From: Ruminococcaceae bacterium UBA1425 | Lineage (GTDB): Bacteria > Bacillota > Clostridia > Oscillospirales > Acutalibacteraceae | Assembly: GCA_002329365.1 (NCBI GenBank) | Contig: DCUB01000034.1 | Span: 20,658-84,657 of the forward strand | DNA length: 64,000 nucleotides | Direction of reading: 5' to 3' | In this document: positions 56,126 to 64,000 of the stretch, piece by piece | How positions within the stretch are numbered: position 1 is the stretch's first letter | Layout: each line of letters begins with the position of its first letter | Made by a program: the position numbers and the translations under genes | The notes under the pieces: model-generated | What the model saw: only the letters and a program-made list of their open reading frames with translations | Databases searched by the model: none | What the model was told of the DNA's origin: nothing

Positions 56126-57325
56126 ATGCTGTACAGGGAAAATCCGAAAAACGGCGACATGCTGTCATCTCTCGGCTTCGGAGCCATGCGTCTTCCGAAG
56201 GCGGAGGGCGAGCGCAAAAAATTCGACGAGGAAAAATCGGTAGCGCTGCTTAGAAAGGCGTACGAAAAGGGAGTAAACTATTTCGACACCGCCTATGCTT
56301 ACAGCGGCGGAGAAAACGAGCGCGTGCTGGGCATTGCGGTCAAGCCGTTCCGCAGCGAGATTAAAATAGCTACAAAGCTGCCGCTTCTTCAGATAAAAAA
56401 ATATTCCGATTTCGACAGGCTGTTTGAAACGTCGCTTGAACGGCTGCAGACAGATTACATCGACTATTATCTTCTGCACTGCGTGCTGTCATATTCGCAG
56501 TACAGGAAGATTGTCGGCATAGGCGTTAACGAGTGGATAAAAAACAAAAAGCAGGAAGGTTCTGTAAAAAACATCGGCTTCAGCTTTCACGGACCGTACA
56601 ACGATTTTGTAAAGATACTCGACGATTACGACTGGGATTTCTGCCAGATACAGTATAACTATTACGACGTCAGTTTTCAGGCGGGGCGCAACGGGCTTTT
56701 ATATGCCGCGAAAAAAGGCCTGCCGGTAATCATCATGGAGCCGCTGCGCGGAGGCAAGCTTGTAAACGACGTCCCCAAAAAGGCTGAAAAGCTGTTTTCG
56801 GAATCGTTCCCGGACAGAAGCCTTGCCGAAATCGGTATGCGGTTCGTGTTCAGTCACCCCGAGGCAACCGTAACGCTCAGCGGAATGGGAAACGACGAGA
56901 TGCTCGACGGAAACTTAAAGACAGCGGAGGAAAGCCCGGCAGGCTGCCTTGCTGAGGAGGATATAGCCGTATACGACAGGGCGCGCGAGGCGTTTTTCGA
57001 ACAGAACAGGATACTTTGCACGGGCTGCGCCTACTGTATGCCCTGCCCGAAGGGCGTCAACATCCCCGGCTGCTTCGCGTCGTATAACAGCATCCGAAAG
57101 GGAAAGAGAATAAAAACCATTACAGACTATGTGCAGACATGCGGCGGGCTTTCGCCGAGCCCCGGCTTTGCAAGCCAGTGCGTCGGGTGCGGTCTTTGCA
57201 AAACAAAATGCCCGCAGAGCATAGAAATACCGGAAATGCTGAAAAAGGTGCGCTCGTCGCTGGAGCCTCCGCTGATGAAGTCCGCGCTAAAAGCCTTTAA
57301 AAAGATAAGCTTCGGGCAGGATTAG
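56126..57325 (+). CDS. Aldo/keto reductase with C-terminal 4Fe-4S domain
   Basis: A 399-residue oxidoreductase. The GTGAGATAA-ATG context has a GCGGGTGAG ribosome-site-like stretch. The N-terminal TIM barrel carries FDTAYAYSGGENE (catalytic Asp and Tyr), ATKLPLLQIKK (catalytic Lys) and DYYLLHCV (catalytic His). The C-terminal ferredoxin-like part (about 285-370) has CTGCAYCMPCPKGVNIP and CVGCGLCKTKCPQSIEIP, two cysteine clusters for 4Fe-4S centres. This AKR-ferredoxin architecture is common in anaerobic Firmicutes; the physiological substrate is unknown. It is monocistronic in appearance. Confidence 0.92.
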   Translation: MLYRENPKNGDMLSSLGFGAMRLPKAEGERKKFDEEKSVALLRKAYEKGVNYFDTAYAYSGGENERVLGIAVKPFRSEIKIATKLPLLQIKKYSDFDRLFETSLERLQTDYIDYYLLHCVLSYSQYRKIVGIGVNEWIKNKKQEGSVKNIGFSFHGPYNDFVKILDDYDWDFCQIQYNYYDVSFQAGRNGLLYAAKKGLPVIIMEPLRGGKLVNDVPKKAEKLFSESFPDRSLAEIGMRFVFSHPEATVTLSGMGNDEMLDGNLKTAEESPAGCLAEEDIAVYDRAREAFFEQNRILCTGCAYCMPCPKGVNIPGCFASYNSIRKGKRIKTITDYVQTCGGLSPSPGFASQCVGCGLCKTKCPQSIEIPEMLKKVRSSLEPPLMKSALKAFKKISFGQD

Positions 57326-57831
57326 GCAAAAAGTTTATCCGTATCCTTTATGCAATATCAGCGGCGCGTCAGGAATGCCGCGCCGTACACATATTTAAAA
57401 GGCTAACGTAACAACGCCCGAATTTGTAGGGTTCGGCGTCCCCGGCAACCCGGGATAATATTTACATAACGTCCAGGTTGTTTTTAACCCGCAGCTTGCT
57501 TTGCAAATAATTTTTTAAAAATTTCTATTGACAGACAAAAACATTTGTGATAATATGCCTTCAATGGCAAGGGCGCTGTTTGTAACAGCGCCCTTAAACT
57601 TTTCAGGAAAAATTGCATAGGATAATACAAAAAGAATCGCGGTGTCTTTTCAAAAACCTGTTCCTTAACACGCGGCTTCGCGTGAAGCAGAAAATTCGCG
57701 GGGAATGCGGTCAAGGCGTGACGTAGCCCCTGCCGGTTAAAACTTAATTAATGTGCACAAGGGCGTGTGTTTTATTGATTATTCAATAAAATTCACACCC
57801 TTAAATATTTATTTTTCAGGAGGGTTATTTC
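57326..57831 (+). promoter_or_regulatory. Long leader of the ammonium transporter gene with two hairpins
   Basis: No ORF is supported. A copy of the GGCGTCCCCGGCAACCC repeat is near 57440. The promoter is TTGACA (57528-57533), 17 bp, TAATAT (57551-57556), predicting a leader of about 270 nt. Hairpin 1 (57569-57595, AAGGGCGCTGTT/AACAGCGCCCTT) starts about 6 nt into the transcript. Hairpin 2 (57759-57802) is an 18-of-20-bp stem followed by AAATATTTATTTTT and only 15 nt before AGGAGGG. The right arm of hairpin 1 (CGCCCTT) can also pair with the left arm of hairpin 2 (AAGGGCG), so alternative folds are possible. Confidence 0.6.
57759..57816 (+). terminator. Terminator-like hairpin directly before the ammonium transporter ribosome site
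   Basis: Arms 57759-57778 and 57783-57802, loop TTAT, then a T-rich stretch. It could attenuate transcription or mask translation start. Confidence 0.6.
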
Positions 57832-59586
57832 ATGGATTTCACGATGATAGTCGACACCTTTTGGGTTGTGCTCGCGGCAATACTGGTGTTCTTTATGAAC
57901 CTCGGCTTCGCGGCGGTCGAGTCTGGTATGGCGAGGTCAAAAAACGCGGTTAATATACTGTCGAAGAATTTTATTGTCTTCGCGGTATCCTCGCTCGGCT
58001 TTCTGCTGCTCGGATGGGGACTTATGTTCGGCGGAGACAACCCGCTTGTCGGTACGCAGAATCTGTTTATTTTAGGCAAATCAAATCCCGACTTCTATAA
58101 CAATACCCTAACATCGAACGTACCGTTCTGGGGAAAATTCTTTTTCCAGCTTGTTTTCTGCGGTACGGCGGCGACCATAGTATCGGGCGCCGTTGCAGAA
58201 CGTATTAAATACATATCCTTTATAGTTTTTTCATTTGTTCTGACTCTCGTTATTTATCCTATTGTCGGTCACTGGATATGGGGCGGCGGCTGGCTTGCAG
58301 ATTTAGGTTTCCTTGACTTCGCGGGCGATACGGTTGTTCACTCGGTCGGCGGCTGGGCGGCTTTGGCAGGCGCTATGATACTCGGACCGCGTTACGGGAA
58401 ATATGACAAAGACGGAAAGCCGAAGGCCATACCGGGCCACAACATGTCGCTGGCTGTTATCGGTCTGTTCGTATTGTGGCTGGGATGGTTCGGCTTTAAT
58501 CCCGGCTCTACAATGAGCTTTCAGAATCCGGCTGACGTTGTCCATATCCTGGTAACCACGAACACAGCCGCCATTGCAGCCGTGCTTACTTCTACCGTCA
58601 CGGCATGGCTCTTCATCGGCAAACCTGATCTTGGCATGACCATCAACGGATGTCTTGCGGGACTCGTGGGCATTACCGGAAGCTGCGCCTATGTCAGCGT
58701 TGCAAGCTCGCTTATCATCGGCGCAATAGCAGGCGTTATCGTCGTGTTTGCCGTACTCCTGTTTGACAAAGCAAAGATTGACGACCCTGTCGGCGCTACC
58801 TCCGTACACCTGGTTTGCGGTACTTTCGGTACAATATGCGTGGGACTTTTCGCCGAGGAAGGCGTAACCGGCATGTCCACGGTCAACGGCTTATTCTTCG
58901 GCGGCGGTCTGTCGCTGCTCGGAAAAGAAATTATCGGTATTCTTTCGGTCGGCGCGTTTGTATTTGCCTCGTCCGTTCTTGTGTGGTTTGCTCTTAAGAA
59001 GACTATGGGAATCCGTGTAAGCCTCCAGGAGGAAATTCAGGGTCTTGATATCGGCGAACACGGAAACTCCGCTTATCCCGATTTTGCTATAGTTGCTCCT
59101 ATTACGGATTCAGGTATCGGCAGTGACGGCAGAGCAGCGTCAGCGGTTTATGCAAAAGCGCCGAAACCGGTACAGGTCAGCGTATCCCCGGATGACGCAA
59201 TCCCCGTAGTTAACAAGGCACGCCCGGGAACAAAGATGACAAAGGTCACCATTATTACGAATCAGGATAAGTTTTCAAAGCTTCAGGCAGACCTTGACAA
59301 TATCGGAATCACCGGCCTGACTGTCACGAATATACTCGGCTATGGCATACAGAAAGGTCATACGGAGTACTACCGCGGTCTGCCGGTAAAGACAAGACTG
59401 CTTCCTAAGGTTCAGGTTGATATCGTCGTGTGCAAAATACCCGTGGAAACTGTGGTCAACACGGTTAAGAATGCGCTGTATACGGGTAATGTCGGCGACG
59501 GTAAAATATTCATATATGACGTTGAAAATGTCATAAAAATCAGAACCGGCGAAGAAGGCTACGATGCGCTCCAGGATGAAGAATAA
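57832..59586 (+). CDS. amt: Ammonium transporter fused to a P-II domain (Amt-GlnK)
   Basis: A 584-residue fusion. The ATG follows AGGAGGG. Residues 1-405 are an Amt ammonia channel with about 11 membrane segments: MNLGFAAVESGMARSKNAVN, the pore histidines in VVHSVGGWAAL and ATSVHLVCGTFGT. After a linker (about 405-468) residues 469-584 are a complete P-II domain: TIITNQDKFSKLQADLDNIG, GYGIQKGHTEYYRG, LPKVQVDIVV, GNVGDGKIFIYDVENVIKIR, ending RTGEEGYDAL. The T-loop keeps Tyr46 (TEYYRG) but has Val at the position of Tyr51, the uridylylation site of classical P-II. A built-in P-II would gate the channel in response to ATP, ADP and 2-oxoglutarate without a separate GlnK gene. Confidence 0.93.
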   Translation: MDFTMIVDTFWVVLAAILVFFMNLGFAAVESGMARSKNAVNILSKNFIVFAVSSLGFLLLGWGLMFGGDNPLVGTQNLFILGKSNPDFYNNTLTSNVPFWGKFFFQLVFCGTAATIVSGAVAERIKYISFIVFSFVLTLVIYPIVGHWIWGGGWLADLGFLDFAGDTVVHSVGGWAALAGAMILGPRYGKYDKDGKPKAIPGHNMSLAVIGLFVLWLGWFGFNPGSTMSFQNPADVVHILVTTNTAAIAAVLTSTVTAWLFIGKPDLGMTINGCLAGLVGITGSCAYVSVASSLIIGAIAGVIVVFAVLLFDKAKIDDPVGATSVHLVCGTFGTICVGLFAEEGVTGMSTVNGLFFGGGLSLLGKEIIGILSVGAFVFASSVLVWFALKKTMGIRVSLQEEIQGLDIGEHGNSAYPDFAIVAPITDSGIGSDGRAASAVYAKAPKPVQVSVSPDDAIPVVNKARPGTKMTKVTIITNQDKFSKLQADLDNIGITGLTVTNILGYGIQKGHTEYYRGLPVKTRLLPKVQVDIVVCKIPVETVVNTVKNALYTGNVGDGKIFIYDVENVIKIRTGEEGYDALQDEE

Positions 59587-59770
59587 CAGGTCTTGATGCC
59601 GGATGTGCAGCTTCACGCAATCAGTCCTGTGAAGCGAGGGCTAAACACGGACAAAAGCGGGAATGACCGCGAAAAACCCGGGCCGCAAAGTGTTTACAAT
59701 CACCCCGGACAAAATGTACACCATCAGACGCTTGGCACTTGCGTAGCCCGACGTCCGGCACGCAAAAAAA

Positions 59771-59798
59771 CAGGGGCGACCGCAAGCGGTCGCCCCTG
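59771..59798 (-). terminator. Perfect palindrome acting as terminator of the GerMN lipoprotein gene
   Basis: CAGGGGCGACCGC-AA-GCGGTCGCCCCTG, a 13-bp perfect stem; on the minus strand it is followed by TTTTTTTGCG. Its arms match the GTAGGGGCGACC repeat family found at 2611, 2775 and 41464. Confidence 0.8.
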
Positions 59799-59829
59799 CG
59801 TTGTAATATTTAAGGCAACACCTTTGATA

Positions 59830-60906
59830 TTATGCGCCTGCGTTCAGCCTCTGAACGTCCTCCCAGTCTACTGTCAGGTAATCGCCCTTTTCGATTTTTA
59901 TGTGGCCGGATTCATATGCCTTTCCCTCAATCGTAACAGCCGCCTTGCCGGTTCCGAAGTAATGCCCCAGCGTGTCCGCGACGCTTGTCAGAATAAGCTG
60001 TTCAAGCGACGCCCCCGCGTTCATTTCCGTAATAAATTCGGACGAAAAATCTATAACGGCAACGCCCGTGTCGCTGTTGTAACCGACGCCCGATATAGCG
60101 GCGTTTTGCGGCACCGGCGCCTGAAGCCCGCTGTTTTCGGGCGCCTTTTTCATTTTGCTTTCGAACGCATCTTTAATGTCATCGTTTGTGTACAGCTCAA
60201 TCTCCTCATCTGTGTAAAGCAGCCTGTCGTTGCTGAAATCGGGATAAAAAAACCTTACTGTCTGAACAAGCGGAACGCCCTCGCTTATTTTTTCAAGCTC
60301 GCTCGTTATCGGCGAACCGTCGCCCTCCCTCGATACAAATTCCCGCTTAATCAGCCCTACGCCCGGCGCGTAATAATACTTAACGGTTGAGTATTCGCCC
60401 TGTGTCGTTATCTCCAGCGCCTTGTAATCGCCGTACGGCACCCTGACGTCGGCGTCAACAGCCGTAATGCTTCTCTCAGAGCCGTCCTTCATCGTCCATG
60501 ACGTTCCCTTTTTTATAGGCTCCTTTATGAGAATCTCATCCTCCTCGCGCGTTGCCGTGCGGTCGAGTCTGAAATACTCCTCGCCCCCGGTATAAACGCG
60601 TTTAACTGCGCCGTCGCCGACAACGTATACGGAAACGGTTGTTGTGCCCGGGTTTTGCGTTCTGATTTGAATGTAATCGTCGCCGACATAATCCACAAAG
60701 GTTTCAAACCCGGCATACTCGTTGCCCTCGCCCCTGTATTTCATATAAACGTTTTTTGTAAGCGGAAAATAGTCCGAAGCTTTTCTTATCTCGTCCGCGC
60801 TCTGTGTTGACGACCCGGTGGTTTCCGTATTGTCGCCCGGCGTTTTCCCGTTGCACGAGGCGAGCAGCAGAACGAAAACCAAAATTACGGGTATCAGCTT
60901 TTTCAT
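59830..60906 (-). CDS. Lipoprotein with C-terminal GerMN domain
   Basis: A 358-residue lipoprotein. The ATG at 60906 follows AAGGAGG with 6-nt spacing; an upstream in-frame start at 60954 has no ribosome site. The signal peptide ends in the lipobox LLASC (Cys 18), so it is membrane-anchored outside the cell. The middle (about 45-240) is a beta-rich region with repeated Y-x-Y and E-T-F strands. The C-terminus (about 245-355) resembles the GerMN domain (IELYTNDDIKDAF, GVAVIDFSSEFITEMNAGAS, LEQLILTSVADTLGHYFGTG). GerM functions in spore germination and cell-envelope assembly in Bacillus. Confidence 0.82.
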   Translation of the reverse strand: MKKLIPVILVFVLLLASCNGKTPGDNTETTGSSTQSADEIRKASDYFPLTKNVYMKYRGEGNEYAGFETFVDYVGDDYIQIRTQNPGTTTVSVYVVGDGAVKRVYTGGEEYFRLDRTATREEDEILIKEPIKKGTSWTMKDGSERSITAVDADVRVPYGDYKALEITTQGEYSTVKYYYAPGVGLIKREFVSREGDGSPITSELEKISEGVPLVQTVRFFYPDFSNDRLLYTDEEIELYTNDDIKDAFESKMKKAPENSGLQAPVPQNAAISGVGYNSDTGVAVIDFSSEFITEMNAGASLEQLILTSVADTLGHYFGTGKAAVTIEGKAYESGHIKIEKGDYLTVDWEDVQRLNAGA

Positions 60907-61257
60907 GGTAATCCTCCTTAAAATGTCAATAAATGTTGTCGTCTGAATTTGCATGGAACAGCATGCGGGAACCGTTGCCGCGACGTTATAAAAAGAGGAA
61001 GGTTCACATGTTTCCGATCAAAGGCATAAGGAGCCTTGCCGCAAAGACTTCACGCGCCGAACCATAACATTATATTATTATACGTCTGTACGTCGTTGTT
61101 TATTTCTTATTATTTGCCGTTAATATAGTTTGTGTTTTTTCGTTATTCCGGAAATACGAAAAGCCTTTATCTTAAGCGGCGTATTCGCGGGCTTTCTGGG
61201 TTTTAAAAAACCCTGCGGACGGACCTGACCGTTTCGCAAGGTTTTTTAAGCCGGAAA
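60907..61257. other. Non-coding spacer with a terminator
   Basis: No gene is supported. At about 61206-61246 an imperfect hairpin AAAAAACCCTGCGGACGG / CCGTTTCGCAAGGTTTTTT follows the minus-strand transporter and should terminate it. The rest is AT-rich (61060-61140) and may hold the promoter of the GerMN lipoprotein, which I could not place with confidence. Confidence 0.6.
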
Positions 61258-62796
61258 TTATTCGTTTATATGTTCAAAATCGCCGGACATCTGCATTTTG
61301 CCGAGCTTTTTCAGCTCCTCTGCGTCGGCGTCGGTGACGGCGCTCGCAATGGCGGCTCTGCGCTCGTGCAGCTCCTCATACATTTTGTCGCGCAGTTTGC
61401 CGTTCAGCGGATAGAAGAATTTCGGAAGCACGCCGAGGGCGCCGGTTATAACGGGCAGCCCGGTGCTCATTACAAACATCCAGAATTTCGTGCGGTCTGT
61501 CTGGGTGCCTATCTTGCGCCCCTGCTCGTAACCTATGGCTTTCATAATTAGGTTTTTGACAGTATTGTTCACGATTCGCTGAAGCTTTGTGATAAGCCCT
61601 CTCGCGACTCCCGTCATAGCCTCCGTTCGGTAGCCGTTTTTCCATTCGCAATAGTCCATAGCCTCGTTGTAAAGCTCCGTCGGAATAACCTTTTTCACTC
61701 CGTAGAAGCACATTTCAAAGCATTCCTCAATCATCATGATAGGTATCATGGCTTTGCGTTTTGTATAGTTTTTGTTGATTATTCCCGCCGTGCAGGCACC
61801 GAGCCAGCACATGTCAACCCAGATGTCCTGGAATATCCACAAAAACCGCGTGGAAAAACGCCTTCGCAGAGGCTTTATGGCAGCGTAGCTTGAATAGGAG
61901 AAAAGACCGCCCGGAATTCCGACGATTGTCTGCAGCGTGGCGGAGCCCAGAACATCTATGTAATAATCCGTCATGCTTGTTCCGACGGAGAACCCCTCAA
62001 GGAATTCCGAAAGGGTAATAAGCAGAATGGGCTTGTTTGTCAGAATTGATTTAATCCCCTGAATAACGCTCGGGCGCTCGATGGACTGCATGACGCGCTC
62101 CTTTGAGCATAGGAAGAAGAAAAGGCTGGCGGCGGCGGCCGCGAAGTTTGTGAACAGTCCGAAGCCCAAAAACAGGTTTTTAAGCTTCCAGTGCAGCACG
62201 TCGTTGTTCACAAGGTCAAGCAGCAGACCCATTATAAGCTCGGGCAGGTTTGACCCTATGGCGAGAACCTGAGCCTTTGTTATGAGCATTGTTCTTTCAA
62301 GCGGGTTCGGCGTGATGGTGCTTATAAGCCCCGTGCCGGAAATTGACGTGAAGGTTCCCGCCGTTTCGGTGATGATGTTAAAAATGAAATACGCGATAAA
62401 TTTCGTTAAATTCGTGTCGGTGGTGCCGGAAAACACAAAGGGCATAAACCAGTAAAAGCAGGACAGAAACGCCATGGGGATGTTGAAGCCTATAAGATAC
62501 GGGCGGAACTTGCCCCAGCGCGTTCTTGTCTTGTCGACCATAACGCCTATGAAGGTGTCGTTAATGACGTCCCACAAACCGCCGACGGCGTCCATAACGG
62601 CGAGATAGCTGAAGTTAATAAGCAGTACGTCGTAAATGAAGCGGTTGCGGAACTTGCCGATGTTAAAGCCCGACGCCCAGTGGTTAAGGACATAGCCTAC
62701 CGTTTCCCTTTGACCGACAAAGCGCCTGTTTTGAAATTCGCGGTTTTGCGTGCTTTCTGTATTAGAATCAGTTACACGTTTTTCCAAATGCCGCAC
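61258..62796 (-). CDS. GPH-family sugar transporter (MFS)
   Basis: A 512-residue membrane symporter of the glycoside-pentoside-hexuronide group. About 12 hydrophobic segments. The signature loop after helix 2 is DVINDTFIGVMVDKTRTRWG then KFRPYLI, and late CEWKNGYRTEAMTGVARGL is the other family hallmark. GTG at 62796 overlaps its GAGG ribosome site; a TTG at 62787 has better spacing and may be the real start. A soluble acidic C-terminal tail follows the last helix (VTDADAEELKKLGKMQMSGD). Substrate is probably a glycoside or uronide. It precedes, on the same strand, nothing obvious in the operon. Confidence 0.87.
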   Translation of the reverse strand: MRHLEKRVTDSNTESTQNREFQNRRFVGQRETVGYVLNHWASGFNIGKFRNRFIYDVLLINFSYLAVMDAVGGLWDVINDTFIGVMVDKTRTRWGKFRPYLIGFNIPMAFLSCFYWFMPFVFSGTTDTNLTKFIAYFIFNIITETAGTFTSISGTGLISTITPNPLERTMLITKAQVLAIGSNLPELIMGLLLDLVNNDVLHWKLKNLFLGFGLFTNFAAAAASLFFFLCSKERVMQSIERPSVIQGIKSILTNKPILLITLSEFLEGFSVGTSMTDYYIDVLGSATLQTIVGIPGGLFSYSSYAAIKPLRRRFSTRFLWIFQDIWVDMCWLGACTAGIINKNYTKRKAMIPIMMIEECFEMCFYGVKKVIPTELYNEAMDYCEWKNGYRTEAMTGVARGLITKLQRIVNNTVKNLIMKAIGYEQGRKIGTQTDRTKFWMFVMSTGLPVITGALGVLPKFFYPLNGKLRDKMYEELHERRAAIASAVTDADAEELKKLGKMQMSGDFEHINE

Positions 62797-62888
62797 CTCA
62801 ATCCGTTTGATAAGCCGCCCGTATTATCGTAAAAGCTAAAAAGCGGCAAAATAATTCTAACCGATTGAAGGCTTGCCGTCAAGTGTGA

Positions 62889-64000
62889 TTATTTTTGTTT
62901 CTTTTTCGCGGGGACTTTCAGAAGCAGCATAAGGACTACACCCGCGCCCGCACAGCACGACGCTATAATAAACGCCGGAAACATCAGCGAAATATCCTGC
63001 GCCGCCAGGTTTTTGTAATAGCCCGCGATATAGGACGAAACGACTGCGCCCGCGCCGAAGCCAAGCAGCACCATGCCGTAGTTTGTAGCCATATGCCGCG
63101 GACCGAAAAGGTCTGCGGTAAGCGACGGGAAATTGCTTAAAAATCCACCGTAGAAAAACCCGATAAACCCTATAAGTACATAGATTGAATAGCCGTTGGC
63201 GCTGTTGACAAGCAGCGACAGCGCGCCTGAGCCGACAAGCAGTATTATTAATGTATTTTTGCGTCCTAACCTGTCGGAGATTAAGCCCCAGAGCAGACGA
63301 CCCATGGAGTTGCAAAGCGAGATGACGAAAACGCCCACAGTCGCCGTGGAAGCCATGCCCTTTGCCACCGCGATAGGCTTCGCAAAGCCTATCATCATCA
63401 GTCCGCCCATGCACGCCAGCATCATGGATATAAGGACAAGATAAAAACGATAATCCCTCAAGACCTGCCCCGGCGCATAGCTTCCGTCAGTTAAGGGTGC
63501 GGCGGAGGAAGCGGACGACGCGGCGGGCGCGTCCGATGTCGGCGGGTTTTTAAGGAACAAGCCGCCCAAGGTGCAGACTACAAGGAAAATGACGCTGAGT
63601 ACAATAAAGGTTTTAGGCTCGCCGACCTGCGCGCCGCCGAAACGAACTATCAGCCGCTCGATAATCGGAGTGAAAACAACTCCGCCGAAGCCGAGCGCGG
63701 ATATTATTAGCCCTGTTACAAGCCCCTTCTTTTCGGGATACCACTTTTGAGCGCATGAAATTGTCGTGGAGTATGTAAACCCCATTCCGGTACCGCCCAT
63801 AACACCGTAGCCAATCCACAGAAGCCAGGGAATCCGGGGCGTGACGAATGAAGCGAGCAAAAATCCGGCGCTCAGAATAATGCCGCCGATAATTACAACC
63901 GCTCTGACGGACAGCTTTGCCGCAAGCTTGCCGCCTATAACGCTGCCTACCGTCAGCGTGGCGAGCAGAAGCGAAAAGGTAAGGCTGGCGGCAGCGTTGG
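62889..64000 (-). CDS. OFA-type MFS transporter (5' end beyond the window)
   Basis: At least 370 residues of a major facilitator transporter of the oxalate/formate antiporter group. The frame stays open to the window edge (first whole codon at 63998), so the N-terminus is missing. Visible hallmarks are IGYGVMGGTGMGFTYSTTIS, AQKWYPEKKGLVTGLIISAL, then GRLLWGLISDRLGRKNTLII and YGGFLSNFPSLTADLFGPRH, a known OFA pattern. A polar loop (PPTSDAPAASSASSAAPLTD) separates the two halves. Substrate may be a small monocarboxylate, but this is inference. The next gene downstream on the same strand is the GPH transporter, about 90 bp away. Confidence 0.88.
   Translation of the reverse strand, partial: NAAASLTFSLLLATLTVGSVIGGKLAAKLSVRAVVIIGGIILSAGFLLASFVTPRIPWLLWIGYGVMGGTGMGFTYSTTISCAQKWYPEKKGLVTGLIISALGFGGVVFTPIIERLIVRFGGAQVGEPKTFIVLSVIFLVVCTLGGLFLKNPPTSDAPAASSASSAAPLTDGSYAPGQVLRDYRFYLVLISMMLACMGGLMMIGFAKPIAVAKGMASTATVGVFVISLCNSMGRLLWGLISDRLGRKNTLIILLVGSGALSLLVNSANGYSIYVLIGFIGFFYGGFLSNFPSLTADLFGPRHMATNYGMVLLGFGAGAVVSSYIAGYYKNLAAQDISLMFPAFIIASCCAGAGVVLMLLLKVPAKKKQK

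Noticed and set aside
59593..60390. 265-residue frame antisense to the GerMN lipoprotein
   Set aside because: Overlaps a clearly coding lipoprotein and is rich in Arg/Cys, no ribosome site or recognised family.
1..64000. tRNA genes, transposases, prophage or integrase
   Set aside because: I looked for GGTTCGAATC-type T-arms and for catalytic signatures but found none.

Overview
The window looks like chromosomal DNA from an endospore-forming, anaerobic Clostridia-type Firmicute, probably a gut Oscillospirales-like lineage (inference). The evidence is a set of sporulation-linked genes (yqfC, yqfD, a ylbJ-like gene and a GerMN lipoprotein), anaerobic oxidative-stress genes (rubrerythrin, Fur/PerR), a c-di-AMP receptor (darA), canonical sigma-A promoters with strong AGGAGG ribosome sites, and abundant short palindromic intergenic repeats. 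No tRNA, insertion sequence, prophage or CRISPR was found. The only RNA gene is an isolated 5S rRNA with its own promoter and terminator.

Layout. 0-2.6 kb: the end of a Gfo/Idh/MocA oxidoreductase, a repeat cluster, then yqfD. 2.8-6.4 kb: yqfC, diverging from a ylbJ-like gene, a phosphoglucomutase and a small membrane protein. 6.7-8.2 kb: a secreted pectate-lyase-like protein. 8.2-12.8 kb: a membrane metallophosphoesterase, a GPH-type transporter and a BspA-like leucine-rich-repeat membrane protein. 12.9-15.6 kb: flavin reductase, 5S rRNA, histidine phosphatase, MgtC/SapB. 15.8-38.7 kb: one uninterrupted 22.9-kb gene for a secreted protein of about 7,628 residues with about 52 InlB B-repeat-like modules (36% of the window). 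39.3-46.2 kb: catabolic and housekeeping genes: amidohydrolase, ASCH-like protein, a decayed amidohydrolase, oxidoreductase plus PHP phosphoesterase, then divergently a sialidase-like protein and Hsp33. 46.3-54.1 kb: a class B penicillin-binding protein, darA, a DUF6056-like membrane protein, an ABC exporter with a DUF1854 partner, and a nucleotidyltransferase. 54.3-57.3 kb: rubrerythrin, Fur-family regulator, a small basic protein and an aldo/keto reductase with ferredoxin domain. 57.8-64 kb: an ammonium transporter fused to a P-II domain, a GerMN lipoprotein, a second GPH transporter and an OFA-type MFS transporter cut by the window end.

The most noteworthy observations are: (1) a 67-residue, highly basic ORF upstream of the Fur gene whose reading frame runs through an apparent intrinsic terminator, so its main transcript should lack a stop codon, the arrangement known for the ribosome-rescue genes arfA and brfA; (2) the giant B-repeat protein, with about 1-kb higher-order repeats and no visible cell-wall anchor; (3) an Amt-PII fusion with an altered T-loop and an attenuator-like leader; (4) a shared GTTA-N4-TAAC palindrome at the promoter of the giant gene and at the sialidase/PHP divergent promoters; (5) several families of short palindromic repeats, one of which supplies the C-terminus of a transporter.
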